Below, one piece after another: positions 18,210-26,227 of a stretch of 64,000 bases of DNA. Within the stretch, counting starts at the first letter, position 1, and each line of letters starts with the position of its first letter. Below the pieces are notes generated by a model. It saw nothing but the letters and a program-made list of their open reading frames with translations. It did not search any database and had not been told where the DNA came from. The translations under genes and the position numbers were made by a program. This stretch comes from Imperialibacter sp040222385 (GTDB taxonomy: Bacteria; Bacteroidota; Bacteroidia; Cytophagales; Cyclobacteriaceae): assembly GCF_040222385.1 (NCBI RefSeq), contig NZ_JAVKDF010000067.1, positions 1 to 64,000 on the forward strand. The letters are read 5' to 3'.

Positions 18210-20924
18210 TTAAATATTGTAATTGAGATTTGGCGCCAACCATTTTTCCATGTCTTCCAAAGAAAAGCCTTTGCGCTGTGCATATTCCTCTACCTGATCC
18301 TTTTCTACTTTACCCAAACCAAAGTACTTCGAATCAGGATGTGAGAAGTAAAAACCGCTTACCGCCGCCGCCGGGTACATAGCAAAAGACTCTGTAAGGA
18401 TGATGCCTGTCTTCTTTTCCACATCGAGCAGATCAAACAGAAGCCTTTTTTCAGTATGGTCGGGGCAGGCTGGGTAACCCGGCGCCGGACGAATGCCAGC
18501 ATAATCCTCCTTGATGAGCCGTTCGGTATCAAGTTTTTCATCCGGTGAATAGCCCCACAGCTCCTTCCTCACTTTCTCATGAAGCAATTCTGCAAAAGCC
18601 TCAGCCAATCGATCAGCAAGGGCTTTGGCCATGATGCTATTGTAGTCATCCTGATCGGCTTCGTACTTTTTGACAATAACATCGAGCCCGTCGCCCGCTG
18701 TAACAGCGAACCCACCCATATAGTCTTGCTTGCCGGTTTCTGCCGGTGCAACAAAATCAGCCAGGCTCAGGTTAGGCACCGTTGCTGCCTTTTTGCCCTG
18801 CTGGCGAAGAAAATGGAACGTGGTAAGTTCCTTTCCTGACTCATCTAATATCCTTACATCTTCATGATCAACTGCAGAGGCTGGAAACAAGCCAACAATA
18901 CCATGGGCTTTGAGAGAGCGGCTGGCTATGATCTCGTCTAGCATGGCGTTGGCATCGTTGTAAAGCTTTCTGGCCTCCTCACCTACTACTTCATTGTCAA
19001 AAATAGTCGGATACTTTCCCTTCAACATCCAGGTAGAGAAAAACGGTGTCCAGTCGATATAGGGTCTGATCTCTTCCAGAGAATAGTCATTAAACACACT
19101 AACGCCCAGTGCATTTGGCTTCTTCGGCGTAAAATCGTCCCAATTGACGGGTGCCTTTTTCGTTCTTGCTTCGGCTATTGAAATGTAATTTTTCTCTTTT
19201 TGCTTGCCAGCATGGTCTATTCTGGCTTCATCGTATTCATTGCGAATCCTGGCAGCAAAGGCCTCTCTGGTATCAGGACTGATCAACTCACTGGCAACGG
19301 GCACACTCTTAGATGCATCGAGCACGTGAACCACCGGGCCAGAATAATTCGGGGCTATTTTTACCGCTGTGTGAATGCGGGATGTGGTGGCACCTCCAAT
19401 CAGCAAAGGTGTTTTCATCCCCAGCCTTTCCATCTCTTTGGCTACATGCACCATTTCGTCGAGTGATGGTGTAATCAACCCGCTGAGGCCAATCACATCG
19501 GCTTTTTCACGCACGGCGGCTTCCAGGATTTTTTCGGCAGGCACCATCACACCCAGGTCGACGATATCAAAGTTGTTACAAGCCAGCACCACGCCAACTA
19601 TGTTTTTGCCGATGTCATGAACGTCGCCCTTCACCGTTGCAAGAAGTATTTTTGCGTTGGAGGAGGTATTTCCAGTTCTTCTTTTCTCTTCTTCCATAAA
19701 AGGAATGAGGTGGGCGACTGATTTTTTCATCACCCGGGCACTCTTCACCACCTGGGGCAGAAACATCTTACCTTCGCCGAACAAGTCACCAACTATGTTC
19801 ATGCCTGCCATCAACGGGCCTTCAATCACCTTCAAAGGACTTTCGTATTTTATTCTGGCCTCTTCCGTGTCCTCAATTACAAATTCCACAATGCCTTTGA
19901 CCAGCGCATGGCTCAGCCTTTCTTCTACACTCCCTTTGCGCCATGCATCGTCGACCACCTTTACCTTGCCTTTAGACTTTACAGTCTCAGCAAATTCGAG
20001 CAACCGTTCCGTGGCGTCGGGTCGCCGATTGAGGATTACGTCCTCCACTCTTTCCAGAAGGTCTTTCTGTATTTCGTCGTACACTTCTATTTGGCCGGCA
20101 TTCACAATTCCCATGTCCAGACCGTGTTTGATACCGTAGTACAAAAAGACTGTGTGCATGGCCTCCCTTACGGGGTCATTGCCCCTGAATGAGAAGGATA
20201 CGTTACTAATACCACCGCTCACTCTCGCATGAGGAAGGTTCTCTTTGATCCATTTGGTTGCTCTGAAAAAATCGAGGGAATTGTTGTTGTGCTCGTCCAT
20301 GCCGGTAGCGACAGGAAACACATTGGGGTCGAAAATGATATCTTCAGGCGGAAAATTAATTTTATCGACCAAAAGGCGGTAACACCGCTCGCAAATTTCG
20401 ATGCGGCGCTCGTAGGAGTCGGCCTGACCATCCTCATCAAAAGCCATTATCACCACGGCGGCACCATACCGTTTCACCTTCTTTGCCTGCTCAAGAAACT
20501 CTTCCTCACCGGCTTTCAAGCTGATGGAGTTAACAATACCCTTGCCTTGCAAGCATTTTAACCCGGCTTCGATGATGTGCCACTTAGACGAGTCGATCAT
20601 GAAGGGCACTCTGGCAATCTCCGGCTCGGCAGCCAGCAGGTTGATGAAGGTCACCATGGCCTTTTCGCCATCAAGCATGCCTTCATCCATATTGATATCA
20701 ACGATTTGAGCACCGTTCTGTACTTGCTCCAGGGCTATGCTCACGGCCTCTTCGTAGTTACCCTCCAGGATCAGTCTTGCGAATTTCTTGCTACCGGTTA
20801 CGTTGGTACGCTCGCCAATATTTACAAAGTTTGTATCCTTATTAATAATGAGGGGCTCTAGTCCACTGAGCTTGAGGGGGCGAGGGGTATTAGCTGTTGG
20901 CTGTTGGCTATTAAATATTGACAC
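18210..20924 (-). CDS. metH: Methionine synthase, C-terminal part (pterin, B12 and activation domains)
   Basis: Transfers the methyl group of 5-methyl-THF through cobalamin to homocysteine, with the homocysteine domain supplied by the separate protein at 21345-22355. The 904 residues hold the pterin-binding domain (begins FVNIGERTNVTGS, to about residue 300), the B12 cap and Rossmann domain (GDVHDIGKNIVG, with the cobalt-ligand His) and the reactivation domain with RPAPGYPACPDH for AdoMet. The reading frame starts with GTG at 20924; the first 15 residues (IFNSQQPTANT) come from a repeat bordering the four-helix-bundle cassette, and homology begins at LKLSGLEPL. The exact start is uncertain. 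E. coli MetH is one chain of about 1,227 residues. Confidence 0.95.
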   Translation of the reverse strand: MSIFNSQQPTANTPRPLKLSGLEPLIINKDTNFVNIGERTNVTGSKKFARLILEGNYEEAVSIALEQVQNGAQIVDINMDEGMLDGEKAMVTFINLLAAEPEIARVPFMIDSSKWHIIEAGLKCLQGKGIVNSISLKAGEEEFLEQAKKVKRYGAAVVIMAFDEDGQADSYERRIEICERCYRLLVDKINFPPEDIIFDPNVFPVATGMDEHNNNSLDFFRATKWIKENLPHARVSGGISNVSFSFRGNDPVREAMHTVFLYYGIKHGLDMGIVNAGQIEVYDEIQKDLLERVEDVILNRRPDATERLLEFAETVKSKGKVKVVDDAWRKGSVEERLSHALVKGIVEFVIEDTEEARIKYESPLKVIEGPLMAGMNIVGDLFGEGKMFLPQVVKSARVMKKSVAHLIPFMEEEKRRTGNTSSNAKILLATVKGDVHDIGKNIVGVVLACNNFDIVDLGVMVPAEKILEAAVREKADVIGLSGLITPSLDEMVHVAKEMERLGMKTPLLIGGATTSRIHTAVKIAPNYSGPVVHVLDASKSVPVASELISPDTREAFAARIRNEYDEARIDHAGKQKEKNYISIAEARTKKAPVNWDDFTPKKPNALGVSVFNDYSLEEIRPYIDWTPFFSTWMLKGKYPTIFDNEVVGEEARKLYNDANAMLDEIIASRSLKAHGIVGLFPASAVDHEDVRILDESGKELTTFHFLRQQGKKAATVPNLSLADFVAPAETGKQDYMGGFAVTAGDGLDVIVKKYEADQDDYNSIMAKALADRLAEAFAELLHEKVRKELWGYSPDEKLDTERLIKEDYAGIRPAPGYPACPDHTEKRLLFDLLDVEKKTGIILTESFAMYPAAAVSGFYFSHPDSKYFGLGKVEKDQVEEYAQRKGFSLEDMEKWLAPNLNYNI
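20890..20915. repeat. Left border repeat of the four-helix-bundle cassette
   Basis: A 26-bp stretch built on TTAGCTGTTGGCTGTTGGC, inverted with respect to the sequence at 21337-21362 (17 of 26 positions agree, and most differences are A/G). It encodes the start of the metH-C protein (NSQQPTAN). I recall similar CTGTTGGCT-type sequences flanking four-helix-bundle genes in other Bacteroidota; this needs a search. Confidence 0.65.
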
Positions 20925-20962
20925 GTTTTTATCTTTTTCTTCTTTGTAAATTTTTAATATTA

Positions 20963-21319
20963 CTACCCTTTTATCTTTGTAATTAGGCTGTTGATTCTCC
21001 TTTGGAGTGTAGAAAGGCTTTTGAACAAAGAGTCAATATCGAATTCTCCTGTAAGCAATTTCAGTCTAAAGATTAAAAGCAGTTGAGTCTCAAGCTCGAA
21101 GGAAGAACCAAGCGATATTTCAAGAAATCTAGCAAAATCCAGTTGGCTCTTGCGACTACACCCCTCGGCTATGTTGGACGGAATAGATACTGCACATCGA
21201 GTTATCTGACTATAAAGGTTAAATCTTTCGGAGCCTGGCAATTTCTCTGCTAATAAATACTCTTTCTCAGCTAAGTTCATGGAGTCTACCCAAATGTCAA
21301 GGGTTCTGAAATTTCTCAT
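20963..21319 (-). CDS. Four-helix bundle protein (23S rRNA intervening-sequence protein family)
   Basis: A 118-residue all-helical protein of the S23/four-helix-bundle family, first known from insertions in 23S rRNA genes and related in fold to the Avd protein of diversity-generating retroelements. The hallmark segment is intact: SQITRCAVSIPSNIAEG, then DFARFLEISLGSSFELETQL. The molecular function of stand-alone members is not known. It lies between the two metH genes on the same strand, with 38 bp to metH-C and 25 bp to metH-N, and imperfect inverted repeats border it. No reverse transcriptase or rRNA gene is in the window, so this looks like an independent small mobile or hitch-hiking cassette. 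Confidence 0.93.
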   Translation of the reverse strand: MRNFRTLDIWVDSMNLAEKEYLLAEKLPGSERFNLYSQITRCAVSIPSNIAEGCSRKSQLDFARFLEISLGSSFELETQLLLIFRLKLLTGEFDIDSLFKSLSTLQRRINSLITKIKG

Positions 21320-21336
21320 CTTTCCTACAATTTGAA

Positions 21337-21362
21337 GCCAATAGCTAATTACTAACAGCCAA
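21337..21362. repeat. Right border repeat of the four-helix-bundle cassette
   Basis: This 26-bp stretch (GCCAATAGCTAATTACTAACAGCC then AA on the plus strand) is the inverted partner of 20890-20915. On the minus strand it encodes the last residues of metH-N (LAVSN) and its stop codon TAG at 21345-21347. The conserved homocysteine domain ends a few residues earlier. Confidence 0.65.
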
Positions 21363-22355
21363 TGGCGAGCCCACCTTCCTTGGCTTATACTTCGCTGCCG
21401 TTTCTGAAATCAGTTTGATGTGATCTGGTGTGGTGCCACAACAACCGCCGATAACATTGATCATGCCCTCCTTCAAAAACTCCTCTATTTGCGCAGCCAT
21501 TTGCTCAGGCGTCTGGTCGTACTCGCCAAACTCATTCGGCAAACCGGCGTTAGGGTGTGCACTTACATTGAAATTTGACTTCTCTGACATAATCTGCAGA
21601 TAAGGTCTTAGCTGAGACGCTCCAAGTGCGCAATTAAGGCCCACACTCATCAGTGGCATATGCTCCATCGAAATTAAAAATGCTTCGGTTGTTTGCCCCG
21701 ACAGCGTGCGACCACTGGCGTCAGTAATGGTGCCGGACACCATAATAGGAAGCCTCACGCCTCTTTCCTCAAACACATCTTCGATGGCAAAAAGCGCCGC
21801 CTTGGCATTCAGCGTATCGAAAATTGTTTCTACGAGAATAATATCAACGCCGCCGTCCATCAATGCACGCAACTGCTCTTTGTAAGCATCCTTCAGTCCA
21901 TCGAAATCGATGGCTCGGTAACCGGGATTGTTTACATCCGGCGACAGCGAAGCGGTTCTGTTGGTTGGCCCTATAGAGCCAGCCACGAACCTTGGTTTTG
22001 AGGGATCAAGAGCGGTTGCTTCGTCGGCAGCTTCCCTGGCAAGCCTTGCTCCCTGGAAGTTGATGTCATATACCAGGTGCTCCAAAGCATAGTCGGCCTG
22101 AGCGATGGATGTACCGGTAAAGGTGTTAGTTTCGGCTATGTCCGCTCCTGCCTCGAAGTATTTTTTATGGATCGCCTTGATAACATCCGGCCTCGTGATA
22201 TTGAGCAAATCACTGTTTCCCTTCAGAGGGATATGATGATCCTTGAGAGCCTCATTCCTGAAATCTTTTTCTTCCAGGTTGTAGCGCTGAATCATGGTAC
22301 CCATGGCACCGTCAAGCACAAGAATTCTTTCCTTTAAGATCTCTTCTATATTCAT
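21345..22355 (-). CDS. metH: Methionine synthase, N-terminal homocysteine-binding part
   Basis: The zinc-dependent homocysteine S-methyltransferase module of cobalamin-dependent methionine synthase as a separate 336-residue protein. The zinc ligands are visible as Cys242 (GLNCALG) and Cys305-Cys306 (GGCCGTTPDH). The start ERILVLDGAMGTMIQ is typical. It ends right after this domain, where E. coli MetH continues through a linker into the pterin domain. Together with the protein at 18210-20924 it makes a full set of MetH domains. It is the first gene after the SAM-I riboswitch. Confidence 0.96.
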   Translation of the reverse strand: MNIEEILKERILVLDGAMGTMIQRYNLEEKDFRNEALKDHHIPLKGNSDLLNITRPDVIKAIHKKYFEAGADIAETNTFTGTSIAQADYALEHLVYDINFQGARLAREAADEATALDPSKPRFVAGSIGPTNRTASLSPDVNNPGYRAIDFDGLKDAYKEQLRALMDGGVDIILVETIFDTLNAKAALFAIEDVFEERGVRLPIMVSGTITDASGRTLSGQTTEAFLISMEHMPLMSVGLNCALGASQLRPYLQIMSEKSNFNVSAHPNAGLPNEFGEYDQTPEQMAAQIEEFLKEGMINVIGGCCGTTPDHIKLISETAAKYKPRKVGSPLAVSN

Positions 22356-22458
22356 AAAAGTGTTTTTGTTTTGGTTTGAAATATTCCAGCGAAAGCATAG
22401 AACACTTTACCAGCCACATTAATTCTCTTATCAGGAAAGGTATCCAAAGGAAGGACTA

Positions 22459-22590
22459 CGCTTATCTGTCCTGGATAAATAATGCTTTACACATTACATT
22501 CTCCAAGTGGGAGTTGGCACCTATTCCCCAGGGAGGTGGAAGGTTGCCAAGACTTCAAAGGGCCCATCCCTCAGTCTTTCTTGATAAGAG
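22459..22590 (-). promoter_or_regulatory. SAM-I (S-box) riboswitch upstream of the split metH operon
   Basis: Read on the minus strand, the sequence begins CTCTTATCAAGA, continues GAGGGATGGGCCC and GGCAACC, then GGTGCCAACTCC, and ends GACAGATAAG. These are the conserved S-box core blocks in the right order. The P1 stem forms between CTTATC (22588-22583) and GATAAG (22466-22461). The metH-N start is about 105 nt further downstream. No clear T-run terminator follows, so control may be translational or by a less obvious structure. High SAM should reduce expression of metH and metF. Confidence 0.93.
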
Positions 22591-22660
22591 GTGCAAATAT
22601 ACCACAATTGGCATAACTAAAAATATTTGCATATTTAAACTGAGCTTAAATTTTGACGAT

Positions 22661-24877
22661 ATGCGCAACCAGCTGATCATTCTAATTATTTCGATTTCAT
22701 TTTTGCTAACCCGTTCACTATCTGCTAAAAGCCAGACCCTTACACCACTTGATTCTTTAAAGGCAGCTCTATCACAGGCCTCTTCCGCCGAAGTTAAGTC
22801 GGACTTGTACAATTCCCTTTTTATAGAAACCATCAAATTTTCACCAGATGAGGCAAAAATTTATGCGCAACTCCAAATCAACTTAGCCGGAAAAGAATCA
22901 TTGAACAAAGGCCTCGCACAGGGGCTCAACAACCTCTCAGTATATTATAACAGTCAGGGAAAATTAGACTCGGCGAGCTATTTTATAGAACAAACGATTC
23001 TCGCCTACCAAAAAACAAAAGACCTCAGCGGCCTTGGAGGTGCCTACCTGAACCTCGGTAACCTGAACAGGCAAAGTGGGGACTTTCCTGCTGCCATCTC
23101 CGCTTACAAAAAGGCATCCAGCTATTTTTCTCAAGCCGGAGAAACGAGCAAATATGCCTCAGCTATAAACGGAATAGGCAACGCCAAAAGAAACCTTGGA
23201 GAGTTGGATTCGGCCTTGTTCTTTTACAAAACAGCTCTCGATGTTACCGATACCGCCACACTTCAGGCAATTGCTCTTATGAATATTGGAAATGTGCTGG
23301 CGCAAAAAGGCGAATATGAAGAGGCCGTGGAGTATCACTTGAAATCGGTTAAAATAAAAGAGGAGTTAAACGACCGGAGAGGCCTGATGTCTTCTTACAT
23401 CAACATGGGAGTAATTTATTCGAGGCTCGAGCAATTTGACAAATCGGAAGCATCGTACCACAGGGCTATCAAAGAGTCTGAAGCCATGGGCATCAAGCAA
23501 AGCACGGCAATGGCGTACAACAACATCGGCACCAACAAAGCCCGGCGAAAAGACTTCGACTCCGCTGCTTTTTATTTCAAAAAATCTCTCGATATCAGAA
23601 AAACACTAGGAAACCGAATGGAAATCGGAATGTCGGAGAATAATCTTGGCAACGTGTACCGTGATTTAGGCAACCTGGATAGCGCACTTCATTATCATGA
23701 ATTGGCTCTGCAAAGCAAATTGGAAGCTAACGACAAATACGGCATCCCTTCGGCCTACTACAATACTGGCTCCATACTGTCACTTCTTGGCCGTGCAGAA
23801 GCTGAAGAATACATACTGAAAGGGTACAATTTGGCTAAAGACGTGAGCCCTGTATTGGAGGAAGAGGCCGCTAAAACATTGTTCGATCACTACCAGGCCA
23901 GAAAAGACTACAAAGCTGCCCTCGACATCCAAACCAGGTTAATAGCCCTGAAAGACACTTTGAGAAGTGAAGAAACAAAAAAAAGGATTGAAGAACTGGA
24001 GAAGAAATATGAATCGGAGAAGAAAGACAACGAAATAGCCCTGCTGGCCAAAGACAATGAGCTCCAGGCACAAAAAATAGCTCAAACGGAGACGGAGAGA
24101 ATCATCTACATCATTAGCGTTATTTTCATCGTTGGCTGGGGTGTTGGCTTCTTTTACCTCCAGCGAAAGAAACACCAGGCAGATCTTTTTCTGGCCGAAA
24201 AGGAAAAACTTGTGTTCGATCAAAAAATCAAACAGCTGCTGAAGGAATCTGAAATCACCCGAATAGAGTCACTACTAAAGGGCCAGGAAGAAGAACGGAA
24301 GCGAATGGCAAGAGAGCTTCACGATGGGCTGGGTGGCATGCTAGCGGCCCTTAAAATCAGCTTGCAAAGCGAAACAAAAGGCAGCTCGGCCAATAATCGA
24401 GCTGTGATGCTCGCAGAAAAATCGGCTGATGAGGTTCGGAAGATATCTCACAATTTGATGGCCGGAGCTCTTCAGAAATACGGTTTAGTAGAAGCGCTCA
24501 GGGACATGAGCCGCCAGGTAGAAGAAAGCACAAACTTAAAGCTAAGCTTCTATTGTGACCGGGATGAATACATGTTGAACCCAGAAGCAGAAACGCACCT
24601 GTTCAGGATGCTGCAAGAAATTATTAGCAACTGTCTGAAGCATGCAAAGGCTGGTGAATTAAATATTCAGATTCATCAGGAGACTGACATCATGCACATC
24701 ACCACCGAAGATGATGGCGTCGGATTTGATCCCAACAAGGTAGTGAACGGTATTGGCACCGACAATATCAGGGATCGGGCAGAAGCACTGCATGCTAAAC
24801 TTTCTGTGGAGTCGTCAAAAGGTCGAGGGTGCACTTATTTTATCGAGGTGCCAATTGTGATCAATCAACTAACTTAA
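22661..24877 (+). CDS. TPR-containing sensor histidine kinase (HisKA_3 type)
   Basis: A two-component sensor of 738 residues. I chose the ATG at 22661 because it gives a signal peptide (MRNQLIILIISISFLL); an in-frame ATG at 22376 would run the coding region through the SAM riboswitch on the other strand. After the signal peptide come about ten TPR-like repeats (about residues 60-420), a coiled coil, one transmembrane helix (about 482-502), a second coiled coil, the HisKA_3 phospho-acceptor helix with His554 in ARELHDGLGG, and a HATPase domain with EIISNCLKHA, DDGVGF and GIGTDNIRDRA. The TPRs face the periplasm. The likely partner is the LuxR-type regulator at 25583. Confidence 0.94.
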   Translation: MRNQLIILIISISFLLTRSLSAKSQTLTPLDSLKAALSQASSAEVKSDLYNSLFIETIKFSPDEAKIYAQLQINLAGKESLNKGLAQGLNNLSVYYNSQGKLDSASYFIEQTILAYQKTKDLSGLGGAYLNLGNLNRQSGDFPAAISAYKKASSYFSQAGETSKYASAINGIGNAKRNLGELDSALFFYKTALDVTDTATLQAIALMNIGNVLAQKGEYEEAVEYHLKSVKIKEELNDRRGLMSSYINMGVIYSRLEQFDKSEASYHRAIKESEAMGIKQSTAMAYNNIGTNKARRKDFDSAAFYFKKSLDIRKTLGNRMEIGMSENNLGNVYRDLGNLDSALHYHELALQSKLEANDKYGIPSAYYNTGSILSLLGRAEAEEYILKGYNLAKDVSPVLEEEAAKTLFDHYQARKDYKAALDIQTRLIALKDTLRSEETKKRIEELEKKYESEKKDNEIALLAKDNELQAQKIAQTETERIIYIISVIFIVGWGVGFFYLQRKKHQADLFLAEKEKLVFDQKIKQLLKESEITRIESLLKGQEEERKRMARELHDGLGGMLAALKISLQSETKGSSANNRAVMLAEKSADEVRKISHNLMAGALQKYGLVEALRDMSRQVEESTNLKLSFYCDRDEYMLNPEAETHLFRMLQEIISNCLKHAKAGELNIQIHQETDIMHITTEDDGVGFDPNKVVNGIGTDNIRDRAEALHAKLSVESSKGRGCTYFIEVPIVINQLT

Positions 24878-24916
24878 AATTACCCGTTTTAGGGTATTTA
24901 TTTCTTTTGCCAAAAG

Positions 24917-24941
24917 CGTGTAATTGACGGAAAATTACACG
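24917..24941 (+). repeat. 9-bp inverted repeat directly before the start codon at 24943
   Basis: CGTGTAATT (24917-24925) and AATTACACG (24933-24941) form a perfect stem with a 7-nt loop. The stem ends one base before the ATG at 24943. It could be an operator or an RNA hairpin that limits translation of the next gene. Confidence 0.6.
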
Positions 24942-24942
24942 T

Positions 24943-25632
24943 ATGAATTTCGTGATTATTGCTGTGTTCGGTTTGCTGATTGGCGGCTACACTTACCTGC
25001 TAACAAGCGGCTTACGGCTAAGAAGAGAGCTTGAATCTTTAAAAAAGAGCTCACAGCCCAGCCTTAAGCAGCATGCAGTAGTGCCGCCTAGAAAAAACTT
25101 CGTCGAGGACGTTTATCAATTGACAACTCATAAAAATAACCCTGACCTCCCCTCTCTTCCAACCCCAGGCATTACCCTTCCTCCATTGGAAACAACTCTT
25201 AGCAAGCTTATCACTGACAAATTCATCGACCACCTATCGCTGTATGTGACTCAGTTCAATCTCAAGAATAAAAAAAGTATAGAACTAACCATCATAAAAG
25301 GGCAATGCAATTTATCGTTTAAAGATAGTCTGTTACTTCTAACGAGTGTTCATTCGTTGGTGAGTAACAGCAGTCACAACGAGGCCGGGCGAACAAGTCT
25401 CTTCGTGCTGGCTACAACTCCCTTTCAACTCTCGATGACTACCTCGGGCATGAGAGTGAATGAATCTTCCATTTATTCTTTGGTTGTTGAAGAAATACAG
25501 CAATCTTCATCACTTGAAATCATTTCTCACGAAACAACCCACTCGGGTGAACGGTTAGTGATTGGCGTGAATGAGACAAAGGATGAGGATAGTAATAGCC
25601 GACGACCACGAAATTTTCAGAGAAAGTATTAG
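24943..25632 (+). CDS. Membrane-anchored protein resembling a kinase ATPase domain without catalytic boxes
   Basis: A 229-residue protein with an N-terminal transmembrane helix (about 2-21) and a cytoplasmic part. I do not recognise a named family. Residues from about 85 to 215 follow the secondary-structure order of the HisKA_3/HATPase end of NarL-type kinases: a helix ending FIDHLSLYVTQFN, a strand (SIELTII), an N-box-like helix (LLLLTSVHSLVSNSS), strands, and a final SLEIISHETTHSGERLVIGV like the last kinase strands. It has no phospho-acceptor His motif, no DxG G1 box and no G2 box, so it cannot be an active kinase. It sits between a sensor kinase and its regulator and overlaps the regulator gene by about 50 bp. 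Confidence 0.7.
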   Translation: MNFVIIAVFGLLIGGYTYLLTSGLRLRRELESLKKSSQPSLKQHAVVPPRKNFVEDVYQLTTHKNNPDLPSLPTPGITLPPLETTLSKLITDKFIDHLSLYVTQFNLKNKKSIELTIIKGQCNLSFKDSLLLLTSVHSLVSNSSHNEAGRTSLFVLATTPFQLSMTTSGMRVNESSIYSLVVEEIQQSSSLEIISHETTHSGERLVIGVNETKDEDSNSRRPRNFQRKY

Positions 25633-26185
25633 TTCTCTTCTGACCGAAAAGGGCGGCTACGAGGTACTTGCCACTTGCAAAAATGGGCTAGAGGTGCTGA
25701 AGGCAGTCGAGGAACTGCAACCTGACCTGGTGCTAATGGATGTAAAAATGCCTGCCATCGACGGTATAAAGGCGACTGAATCTATCAAAAAGGACTTCCC
25801 TTCAATTAAAGTGCTTGCATTAAGCATGTCGGACGACCCGGCAGACATTGCGGGAATGATAGAGGCTGGAGCTGATGGCTATATTTTGAAAACTGCCGAC
25901 GTAAAAGATTTCATGCAGGCAGTGACACTGATTGCAGACGGCAAAAGATACTTTCCTGCACAAACATTAAAGATGCCATCTGGTCACAGAGAGGGCATTT
26001 TACTTAGCAAACGAGAAATTGAAATCGTGCGCCTTATCGCTATGGAATACAGTGCCGAAGAAATTGCCACTCAGCTTTTTATCTCCCACCTGACAGTCGA
26101 AAAGCATAAAAACAACATCCGCCGCAAGCTGAACACTACCACAGTTGGCTTGGTTAAATTTGCCATCAGAGAAGGTATAATTTAA
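25583..26185 (+). CDS. NarL/LuxR-type response regulator
   Basis: A 200-residue transcription factor with a receiver domain (acidic pair in IVIADDHEIF, phospho-acceptor Asp53 in LVLMDVKMP, Lys in YILKTAD) and a C-terminal LuxR helix-turn-helix (LSKREIEIVRLIA, AEEIATQLFISHLTVEKHKNNIRRKL). An ATG four codons upstream (25571) is also possible. The start lies inside the preceding gene, which suggests translational coupling with the degenerate kinase-like protein. The TPR histidine kinase at 22661 is the likely phosphodonor. Confidence 0.95.
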   Translation: MRIVIADDHEIFRESISSLLTEKGGYEVLATCKNGLEVLKAVEELQPDLVLMDVKMPAIDGIKATESIKKDFPSIKVLALSMSDDPADIAGMIEAGADGYILKTADVKDFMQAVTLIADGKRYFPAQTLKMPSGHREGILLSKREIEIVRLIAMEYSAEEIATQLFISHLTVEKHKNNIRRKLNTTTVGLVKFAIREGII

Positions 26186-26227
26186 CCCGGCAATGCTTCC
26201 TAATAGTAATTCTTCTAATTTTGCAGC

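Noticed and set aside
20963..21319. Diversity-generating retroelement, because four-helix-bundle proteins include Avd
   Set aside because: No reverse transcriptase, template repeat or variable repeat was seen anywhere in the window.
18210..22355. metH as a pseudogene broken by an insertion
   Set aside because: Both halves are intact, carry all catalytic motifs, and end or begin at a domain border. Separate metH modules also occur, as I recall, in other Bacteroidota, so this is a functional two-protein enzyme.
22376..22660. N-terminal extension of the TPR kinase from an ATG at 22376
   Set aside because: It would run through the SAM-I riboswitch of the opposite strand, has no family resemblance, and would place the clear signal peptide at residue 96.
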